Source: Flavobacteriales bacterium UBA7519 (lineage in GTDB: Bacteria > Bacteroidota > Bacteroidia > Flavobacteriales > Weeksellaceae). From it: 9,623 bases of DNA. Every line of letters begins with the position of its first letter. Position 1 is the stretch's first letter. The notes under the pieces were generated by a model. It did not search any database. It saw only the letters and a list, made by a program, of their open reading frames with translations, and was not told the origin of the DNA. Of this stretch, positions 1 to 5,057 are shown piece by piece. The stretch lies in NCBI GenBank assembly GCA_002476905.1, contig DLND01000156.1, forward strand, positions 8,161 to 17,783. Direction: 5' to 3'. The position numbers and the translations under genes are program-made.

Positions 1-65
<65 letters not shown>

Positions 66-76
66 ATATTGGAGTG

Positions 77-106
77 CAAATATACGACTATTTCGATTCA
101 AGTCAA
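77..106 (-). promoter_or_regulatory. Promoter of the initiator tRNA gene
   Basis: On the minus strand, TTG (106-104) is followed after exactly 19 nt by TATATTTG (84-77). This matches the Bacteroidota sigma-ABfr consensus TTG-N19-TAnnTTTG at every fixed position. Transcription should begin near position 70, about 5 nt before the mature tRNA 5' end at 65. Confidence 0.8.
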
Positions 107-170
107 GATTTATTTTAGTAATTTTAATAACTAATGTTTTTTTAATTTTAAAAAAGTGAAAATCAATTAG

Positions 171-199
171 TTATAGTTTTTAACTTCTTTTAACTATAA
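171..199. repeat. Perfect 8-bp inverted repeat upstream of the blaI promoter
   Basis: TTATAGTT (171-178) is the exact reverse complement of AACTATAA (192-199), with 13 nt between them. The right arm is shared with the upstream ACTA-N6-TAGT dyad, so this could be part of a composite operator. It may also be chance symmetry in AT-rich DNA. Confidence 0.4.
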
Positions 200-207
200 A
201 AGTAGTT
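192..207. promoter_or_regulatory. Candidate BlaI operator, upstream box
   Basis: AACTA (192-196) and TAGTT (203-207) form a perfect 5-bp dyad with a 6-nt centre, i.e. ACTA-N6-TAGT. The right arm overlaps the TTG of the -33 element (206-208). The same ACTA-N6-TAGT layout recurs at 240-253. Known MecI/BlaI operators in Gram-positives have a similar dyad (TACTACA/TGTAGTA, recalled). Binding by the adjacent BlaI is inferred. Confidence 0.5.
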
Positions 208-235
208 GTACGATTTGAAATTTATCCTACATTTG
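206..235 (+). promoter_or_regulatory. Promoter of the blaI-M56 peptidase operon
   Basis: TTG (206-208), a 19-nt spacer, then TACATTTG (228-235) match the Bacteroidota consensus TTG-N19-TAnnTTTG perfectly. The expected transcription start is about 240-243, giving a leader of roughly 45 nt before the ATG at 288. The element diverges from the tRNA promoter, with about 100 bp of very AT-rich DNA between them. Candidate repressor dyads overlap both its -33 element and its start point. Confidence 0.8.
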
Positions 236-257
236 TATTACTAAGTTTTTAGTGATA
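236..257. promoter_or_regulatory. Candidate BlaI operator over the transcription start
   Basis: TATTACTAA (236-244) and TTAGTGATA (249-257) form an inverted repeat with 9-bp arms, one mismatch (G254) and a 4-nt spacer. Its core is ACTA-N6-TAGT (240-243, 250-253). It begins right after the -7 element and covers the predicted start site, so a dimer bound here would block initiation. Position, symmetry and the repressor gene downstream all fit autorepression by BlaI. Confidence 0.6.
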
Positions 258-287
258 TAAGATTGATTGTTTTTAAAGGGAATGAAT

Positions 288-647
288 ATGAATAAGTTAA
301 CCAAAGCAGAAGAACAAGTAATGCGGTATCTTTGGCAGATAGAGAAAGGATTCTTAAAAGACGTTTTAGAATTGTTTCCCGAGCCAAAACCGCATACCAA
401 TACGATTTCCACAATTCTGAAAATATTGATGGAAAAAGGATTTGTGAATTACAAAACTTTTGGAAGACAGCACGAATATTTTTCTCTAATAAGTAAAGAA
501 AATTATAGTGGAAAGTCTATCAGAAGCTTGGTTAAGAACTATTTCGAAGGTTCATATACCAATGCTGTTTCGTTTTTGGTAGAAGAAAATGAAATAAGCG
601 TGAAAGATTTAGAGCTTTTATTGAAAGAACTTAAAAACAAGGAATAA
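288..647 (+). CDS. blaI: BlaI/MecI/CopY-family transcriptional repressor
   Basis: A winged-helix repressor of about 119 residues, close to the usual length of BlaI and MecI (about 120-126). Residues 1-70 are the DNA-binding domain, opening with the typical LTKAEEQVMRYLWQ helix; the segment around PHTNTISTILKILMEKGF (about 35-52) is the recognition helix and start of the wing. The C-terminal helices (about 72-119) should form the dimer interface. In staphylococcal BlaI the activated receptor leads to cleavage in this region between Asn101 and Phe102; the matching spot here looks like Ser95-Phe96 (my alignment by eye). I chose ATG 288 because it follows AAAGG by a suitable gap and gives the usual family N-terminus; ATG 282 and TTG 267 are in frame and possible. 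The stop overlaps the next start by 1 nt (TAATG), so the two genes are translationally coupled. Probably represses its own operon. Confidence 0.9.
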   Translation: MNKLTKAEEQVMRYLWQIEKGFLKDVLELFPEPKPHTNTISTILKILMEKGFVNYKTFGRQHEYFSLISKENYSGKSIRSLVKNYFEGSYTNAVSFLVEENEISVKDLELLLKELKNKE

Positions 648-2752
648 TGGAACCAATTTTACTTTACTTTGGCAAGATGATTCTCTGCTCAGCAGTGATG
701 TTTGCCTATTATTTACTGTGTTTAAAGGACAAAACTTTTCATCATTATAACAGATTCTATCTTTTATTTTTGGTACTAATTAGTCTAATTCTACCTCTGT
801 TAAAAGTTTCTTATTTTACGATAGAAACAAACAAAAACTTGTATCTGCTTCTTAGCGGATTCAATCAAAATCAATCTCAAACTACAAACTATGATATCAC
901 TATTTATTCAGTTTTTTATACAATTATTGGAGTGGTTTCAATCGCTCTTTTAATTAGATTAATACTAGGAATTTTAAAAATCCATTCGATAAAAAACCAG
1001 TTCCCAAATGAAACAATCAAAGGAATCAAATTTTATCAGACTAATCTTAATAATGCACCTTTTTCATTTTTCAGAAATCTGTTTTGGAAAAAATCAATAG
1101 AGATTAATTCTCCTGTTGGTCAGCAGATTTTGAAGCACGAGATGGTTCATATAGAACAAAAACACAGCTGGGATAAACTCCTGATGCAATTGACGAAATC
1201 CATTTTCTGGTTCAATCCTGTTTTTTACTTTATCAACAAAGAAATCAATCTTATTCACGAATACTTGGCGGACAAAAAAACAGTGAAAAAATCGGATACA
1301 AAAGCATTTGCGCAGATGCTTTTGGAGAGTCATTTCTCGGGTTCGGTTTTGCCTGTCACAAGTCCTTTTTTATCATCTAACCTCAAAAAAAGACTTACAA
1401 TGATTACAAAAAACAAGACCAAGTACAGTTATGCACGCAAGTTATTTGCGTTACCAATCTTATTTTTTATGGTGTTTGCGTATATGGTAAATGCTAAAAA
1501 CAAAGAAATCACAGAAACGAACAAAGCGATAGAAATCGCTGTTAACGAAATGAAAAATGATACGATAAAACCTAAAGCGTCTGAGTTTGACAGTTTATCG
1601 ATGATTCATCAAAAACAAACACAATTATATTCTGAAGCTTTGAAAGAAGACCATTTGAAGATGTCTGCGCTTAGTGCAAAAATGGCTGAAAAAAGCAAAG
1701 CATTATCGGCTCTTAAAAAAGCTAAAAAAGAAGATTCATCAGAATATAAGGCTTTAGAAAATGATTTGGAAAATCTTTCTAATAAATTGCAATCTATTGT
1801 AGATTCTGACAATTATCAGAGAAATCTAAAAGGTTTGGAAGAACATTCGGAAGCAATGGCTAAAATGTATAATTCTCCAGAGTTCAAGAAAAGATTAAAA
1901 GATGCTGAAGAGAGTGCGAAAAAAGCTGAAGCAATGGTTAATTCTCCAGAATTCAAAAAGAGAATTGCTGATGCAGAAAAGCAGGCAAAAATCGCTGAGC
2001 GAATGATGAAATCTCCAAAGTTCCAAAAGGATTTGAAAAATGTGCAGGAACAAGCTGAGAAAATGCAAATCAAAATCAATTCTCCAGAATTCAAAAAAAG
2101 AATTGCTGAAGCAGAAAAGCGTGTTGAAGAAGCAGTTGTAAAAGTCAACTCTCCTGAGTTTCAGAAAATGAGTCAAGAAGCTCAGAAAAGAGCACAAGAA
2201 GCGGTTGAAAAATATGGTAAAGTTTATTCGGAAGCTGATCTTCAGAAAATGATAAAAGACCATTTTGCGACAGATGCTTTTACGGATGCAAGTGTAGCTT
2301 ATGGATTTGACGCAAGCGATTTTCCTGAGTTCAAGGATTTGGCAACTAAATTTAAATTTAATTTTTCTGATAATCTATTCTTCAATGAAGCTCAATCTAA
2401 ACTGACACCAAAGGAGTTGAGAAAACTGGAAAAGAAAAGAAAAGAACTGAAGGAAAAACAAAAAGACTTACAGGAACAACAAAGAAAAATTCAGGAAAAG
2501 CAGCAACCATTAAACAAAGAAATGCGTGAGAATTCGTCATTTAAAATAAGTTTTAATTCTATGGAGAATGAGCCAAAAGTTTTTGTTCTGAATAACAAGA
2601 TGATGGCTGCTAATACAGACAAAATGACAGTTTATATCAATGGAAAAATAGTGGATAAATCTGTACTTAATAAAATGAATCCTAATGAAATTGCGTCTAT
2701 GAATGTTTTTAAAACAAACGGAACTAGAAAAATCGAAATCATTACAAAATAA
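647..2752 (+). CDS. BlaR1-like M56 membrane metallopeptidase with extended repeat-rich periplasmic domain
   Basis: A 701-residue membrane protein, the presumed sensor-protease partner of the upstream BlaI. Hydrophobic segments lie at about 3-25, 36-55, 88-112 and 266-283. Between the last two is the cytoplasmic M56 zinc-protease domain, with the HExxH motif HEMVH at 164-168 and the downstream HEYLAD (204-209), whose Glu205 is the likely third zinc ligand. In BlaR1/MecR1 this domain triggers destruction of the repressor after the outside domain senses a ligand. Here the part after residue 284, expected to be periplasmic, has no SxxK/KTG penicillin-binding domain. It has a charged helical stretch (about 320-400), five 23-residue NSPEF repeats (409-523), a second coiled coil rich in K, E and Q (about 586-625), and a tail (about 645-701, including YINGKIVDKSVLNKM) resembling the TonB-receptor plug-like end seen in Bacteroidota members. 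The ligand is unknown; it is unlikely to be a beta-lactam. Confidence 0.88.
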   Translation: MEPILLYFGKMILCSAVMFAYYLLCLKDKTFHHYNRFYLLFLVLISLILPLLKVSYFTIETNKNLYLLLSGFNQNQSQTTNYDITIYSVFYTIIGVVSIALLIRLILGILKIHSIKNQFPNETIKGIKFYQTNLNNAPFSFFRNLFWKKSIEINSPVGQQILKHEMVHIEQKHSWDKLLMQLTKSIFWFNPVFYFINKEINLIHEYLADKKTVKKSDTKAFAQMLLESHFSGSVLPVTSPFLSSNLKKRLTMITKNKTKYSYARKLFALPILFFMVFAYMVNAKNKEITETNKAIEIAVNEMKNDTIKPKASEFDSLSMIHQKQTQLYSEALKEDHLKMSALSAKMAEKSKALSALKKAKKEDSSEYKALENDLENLSNKLQSIVDSDNYQRNLKGLEEHSEAMAKMYNSPEFKKRLKDAEESAKKAEAMVNSPEFKKRIADAEKQAKIAERMMKSPKFQKDLKNVQEQAEKMQIKINSPEFKKRIAEAEKRVEEAVVKVNSPEFQKMSQEAQKRAQEAVEKYGKVYSEADLQKMIKDHFATDAFTDASVAYGFDASDFPEFKDLATKFKFNFSDNLFFNEAQSKLTPKELRKLEKKRKELKEKQKDLQEQQRKIQEKQQPLNKEMRENSSFKISFNSMENEPKVFVLNNKMMAANTDKMTVYINGKIVDKSVLNKMNPNEIASMNVFKTNGTRKIEIITK
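1871..2215 (+). repeat. Five in-frame 69-bp repeats encoding 23-residue NSPEF units
   Basis: Units start at 1871, 1940, 2009, 2078 and 2147, exactly 69 nt apart, encoding residues 409-523 of the M56 protein. Each begins N/K-S-P-E/K-F-K/Q-K and continues as a charged Ala/Glu/Lys-rich helix. The third unit is the most diverged (KSPKFQKDLKNVQEQ). DNA identity between units is only partial, so this is an old, selected protein repeat and not a recent slippage product. A Ser-Pro every 23 residues should cap and restart each helix. Confidence 0.9.
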
Positions 2753-2774
2753 ACAAGTATGTTTGTAATTCTTT

Positions 2775-2796
2775 AGCCAGTATGCTGGCTTTTTTA
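2775..2796 (+). terminator. Rho-independent terminator after the M56 peptidase gene
   Basis: AGCCAG (2775-2780), loop TATG, CTGGCT (2785-2790), then a run of Ts to 2795. It sits 22 nt after the M56 stop and 14 nt before the next start, so it separates the BlaI/M56 operon from the GLPGLI genes, at least partly. Confidence 0.8.
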
Positions 2797-2809
2797 ATAC
2801 TTTATAACT

Positions 2810-3649
2810 ATGAAAAAACTATTAGTTAATTTCTTTCTAATTGTAGGAATTGTAACTTTTGCTCAGAACAAAAGATTCATCTACGAATATAAATTCATCC
2901 CAGATTCTACCAATCTTGAAGATCTTAAAACAGAAATGATGTTTCTGGACACCACAAAAGATGGTTCCAAGTATTACAGTTACACCGTTTTTAATTCGGA
3001 TTCTCTTATGAAGGTGGATTTGGAAAAACAATTGGCTGCTACAGGTTCTATCAATGTAAAATCGGATATGCAAAAAGGAAGTGTGAGATATTCGGTAACG
3101 AAAACTTACCCTGATTATAAAATTAATCTCCATCGCAGATTGGGAATGGATGCTTACAATATTTCTGATGACAGAAAAATCAACTGGAAAATATCATCAG
3201 AGAAAGAAAAAATAGGAGAGTGGAACGCTCAAAAAGCAGAAGCAGATTTTGCAGGCAGACATTGGATTGCATGGTTTTCTACAGAAATTCCGATTCAAGA
3301 TGGACCTTATAAATTTAATGGTTTACCAGGGCTGATTGTTAAGATTGAAGACAAAACAGGTTCTCACAAACTAGAATTGAAAGGAATCAAAAATATAAAA
3401 AAAGAATTGGATATTAATGTTTTTGACGCTAAAGAAATTGCAATCAATTCCAAACAGTTTCAGAAAGTGATTAAAGAATACGAAGATGATCCAACAAAAG
3501 GAATCAAGCAAATTCAAATGGGCGGAACTTCGATTATTTTGACGGGTAAAGATGGGACCTCTACCAAAATTGCCAAAGAACAAGAAGAACGTTTGAAAGC
3601 TCGAATCAAAAAAGACAATAATAGAATTGAGTTGGATATTGTGAAGTAA
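2810..3649 (+). CDS. Secreted GLPGLI-family protein, first paralog
   Basis: A 279-residue protein with a Sec-type signal peptide: Lys-Lys, then a hydrophobic core, ending near TFAQ at about residues 16-19. The family-naming motif GLPGLI is at 171-176, inside the conserved block AGRHWIAWFSTEIPIQDGPY...KFNGLPGLIVKIED. The family (TIGR01200) is common in Bacteroidota, is exported, and has no established function. It starts 14 nt after the terminator hairpin of the M56 gene and no promoter consensus is obvious in the gap, so expression may depend on read-through or on an atypical promoter. A close paralog follows 25 nt later, with the same ending style (RIELDIVK here, ILELDLLK there). The position next to a BlaI/M56 pair suggests, but does not show, a shared envelope-stress or nutrient response. 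Confidence 0.88.
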   Translation: MKKLLVNFFLIVGIVTFAQNKRFIYEYKFIPDSTNLEDLKTEMMFLDTTKDGSKYYSYTVFNSDSLMKVDLEKQLAATGSINVKSDMQKGSVRYSVTKTYPDYKINLHRRLGMDAYNISDDRKINWKISSEKEKIGEWNAQKAEADFAGRHWIAWFSTEIPIQDGPYKFNGLPGLIVKIEDKTGSHKLELKGIKNIKKELDINVFDAKEIAINSKQFQKVIKEYEDDPTKGIKQIQMGGTSIILTGKDGTSTKIAKEQEERLKARIKKDNNRIELDIVK

Positions 3650-3674
3650 TACTAATTTAACTAAAAACTAAACT

Positions 3675-4523
3675 ATGAAACAATTATTTTTATTAAGTTT
3701 CTTTCTAATTTCAATTTCAGTAACCTCTCAAAGCCAAAGATTTTATTACGATTATCAGTTTCAAACAGATTCTACTGATTTGGAAACCAAAATGTCTGAA
3801 TTAATGGTTCTTGATATTGATAAAAAAGGCTCCAAATATTACAGCGAATATGTTTTTCAAAACGACTCCATAATGGATGCTCAATTCAAAAAAAATATGG
3901 CCGCTCATAGTGATGAACCTGTTCAGATGTCTGGAAAACAAGGTGTGGTTGGGTATAAAATTCTGAAATCTTACCCTGATTTTAAAATTAATCACATTGT
4001 TTCGTTGGATATGACACTTTATGATTTTAATCAACAAGTCAAAATTAATTGGAAGATTTTACCAGATAAGGATAAAATTGGAACTTGGAACGTTCAAAAA
4101 GCTGAAGCTGATTTTGCGGGTAGAAAATGGATAGCTTGGTTTTCAACCGACATTCCACTTCAGGACGGACCTTATAAATTCTATGGTTTACCAGGTCTTA
4201 TTGTAAAGATTGAAGACAAATCTGGCTTCCATAAGATAGAGCTGAAAGGAATTAAAAATAATACTCTTGAAAGAGATATTCTTGCTTTTGAATTCGAAAA
4301 GCCAATTAAGCTAGATTATAAAAAATATCAGACTGTATATAAAAATTACAGGAAAGATCCTATGGCGAATTTGAAAAAGAAAGCGCAGGAAGGTCAGTTT
4401 TACGTAACAGATGATGCGGGTAATAAATTAGATAACAAAGACTATATGAAGTCTCAAGAGAAAATGATGATGGATAGAATGAAAAAGAATAATAACATCT
4501 TAGAATTAGACCTATTGAAATAA
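3675..4523 (+). CDS. Secreted GLPGLI-family protein, second paralog
   Basis: A 282-residue exported protein with a signal peptide (hydrophobic core FLLSFFLISISV, likely cleavage near TSQS around residue 19). GLPGLI is again at 171-176, the same residue positions as in the upstream copy, so the two align without gaps up to there. The block from the Trp of GTWNVQKAEADFAG through LKGIKN is nearly identical between the copies, whereas the N-terminal third and the region after 200 (before the ELDLLK end) have drifted. This points to tandem duplication followed by divergence of the flanks. Only 25 nt separate the genes, with no terminator, so they should be co-transcribed. A strong hairpin follows directly. 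Molecular function is unknown for the family. Confidence 0.88.
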   Translation: MKQLFLLSFFLISISVTSQSQRFYYDYQFQTDSTDLETKMSELMVLDIDKKGSKYYSEYVFQNDSIMDAQFKKNMAAHSDEPVQMSGKQGVVGYKILKSYPDFKINHIVSLDMTLYDFNQQVKINWKILPDKDKIGTWNVQKAEADFAGRKWIAWFSTDIPLQDGPYKFYGLPGLIVKIEDKSGFHKIELKGIKNNTLERDILAFEFEKPIKLDYKKYQTVYKNYRKDPMANLKKKAQEGQFYVTDDAGNKLDNKDYMKSQEKMMMDRMKKNNNILELDLLK

Positions 4524-4553
4524 AAAATCGCCACTCCAAAAGTGGCGATTTTT
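4523..4553. terminator. Bidirectional rho-independent terminator between the GLPGLI genes and mscL
   Basis: A perfect 13-bp stem, AAAAATCGCCACT (4523-4535) with AGTGGCGATTTTT (4541-4553), around the loop CCAAA. It has A-tract and T-tract flanks, so it works in both directions. It begins at the last base of the GLPGLI stop codon and ends 1 nt beyond the mscL stop. Confidence 0.92.
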
Positions 4554-4554
4554 A

Positions 4555-4929
4555 TTAAGCTTTTTTCTTAAGTTCGTCACGGATTTCCATCAGTAATTGA
4601 TCCGTAGAAGATGGTCCTGCAGGAGCTGCTTCTGGTTTCTTATTAAGTTTATTAGCAACTTTTATTAACCAAAATAAAACAAAAGCAAGTACCAAAAAGC
4701 TGATTACGGATGATAAGAAATTTCCGTAAGTTACACCGTTCCAAGCCAATTCTTTGATGTTTTCTGCGCCTGCAGCTTTCAAAGCAGGTGTCAATAGAAG
4801 CGGCGTGATAACATCATCTACCAATGATTTTACGATTGCGCCAAATGCGCCACCAATGATGACACCGACTGCTAAGTCTACTACATTTCCTTTGAATGCA
4901 AATTCTTTAAACTCTTTTACAAATCCCAT
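4555..4929 (-). CDS. mscL: Large-conductance mechanosensitive channel MscL
   Basis: A 124-residue MscL, slightly shorter than the E. coli protein (136). MscL forms a homopentamer in the inner membrane that opens under membrane tension in osmotic downshock and releases solutes. The N-terminal amphipathic helix MGFVKEFKEFAFKGNVVDLA leads into TM1 (about 15-42) with the conserved VGVIIGGAFGAIV stretch and the VDDVITPL end. A short periplasmic loop (about 46-67) precedes TM2 (about 70-92), and the cytoplasmic bundle helix is DQLLMEIRDELKKK (110-123) after an Ala/Pro linker. The gene is on the minus strand, divergent from the NAD(P)HX repair gene and convergent with the GLPGLI genes; it appears to be monocistronic. 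Confidence 0.97.
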   Translation of the reverse strand: MGFVKEFKEFAFKGNVVDLAVGVIIGGAFGAIVKSLVDDVITPLLLTPALKAAGAENIKELAWNGVTYGNFLSSVISFLVLAFVLFWLIKVANKLNKKPEAAPAGPSSTDQLLMEIRDELKKKA

Positions 4930-4954
4930 AGTTGTATTTTTTAATAGTTAATAA

Positions 4955-4962
4955 CAAAAATA
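4955..4962 (-). promoter_or_regulatory. Candidate -7 element of the mscL promoter
   Basis: On the minus strand TATTTTTG (4962-4955) matches TAnnTTTG exactly and lies 26 nt before the mscL ATG, predicting a leader of about 20 nt. No TTG is found 17-23 nt upstream, so only half of the consensus is present. Confidence 0.4.
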
Positions 4963-5000
4963 GAATTTTTTATTGATAACGGTTTATTTATTTCTATTTT

Positions 5001-5023
5001 ATTAATCAATTTTATTGATTAAT
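5001..5023. promoter_or_regulatory. Perfect palindrome in the mscL/nnr divergent region
   Basis: ATTAATCAAT (5001-5010) and ATTGATTAAT (5014-5023) are perfect reverse complements around a 3-nt TTT centre. The right arm overlaps the candidate -7 element of the downstream gene, so a dimeric regulator bound here could control it. No regulator is recognised and the DNA is AT-rich, so the role is only a suggestion. Confidence 0.4.
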
Positions 5024-5027
5024 TTTG
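5020..5027 (+). promoter_or_regulatory. Candidate -7 element for the NAD(P)HX repair gene
   Basis: TAATTTTG matches TAnnTTTG exactly, 30 nt before the ATG at 5058, placing transcription start near 5034. No TTG occurs at the expected -33 distance. A start there would exclude the in-frame upstream TTG at 5025, which supports the choice of ATG 5058. Confidence 0.4.
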
Positions 5028-5057
5028 AGATTAATTATTTTTACCAAATGCGGAAAA

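Noticed and set aside
267..287. Upstream TTG (267) or ATG (282) as the blaI start.
   Set aside because: The family N-terminus begins at ATG 288, which has the best-placed AAAGG; 282 remains possible. In-frame TTGs at 5025 and 7688 for nnr and ftsX were rejected for similar reasons.
1816..2263. Long antisense open frames opposite the M56 repeat region.
   Set aside because: They are mirror products of the periodic Lys/Glu/Ala-rich coding sequence; their proteins are Phe/Ser/Cys-rich with repeated segments and have no start signals or homology I recognise.
2758..2765. TATGTTTG, an exact TAnnTTTG match that could be the GLPGLI promoter.
   Set aside because: There is no TTG at the -33 distance, and transcription would start just before the 2775-2796 terminator hairpin.
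2817..2827. AACTA-T-TAGTT palindrome near the first GLPGLI start, considered as a BlaI operator.
   Set aside because: The half-sites are separated by 1 nt instead of 6 and lie inside the signal-peptide codons.
3651..3675. Four closely spaced ACTA words between the GLPGLI genes.
   Set aside because: They are direct, irregularly spaced (9, 7 and 5 nt) with no TAGT partners; probably AT-rich chance.
4754..4951. Plus-strand open frame opposite mscL.
   Set aside because: It lies almost wholly within the well-conserved mscL gene on the other strand and has no recognisable protein features.
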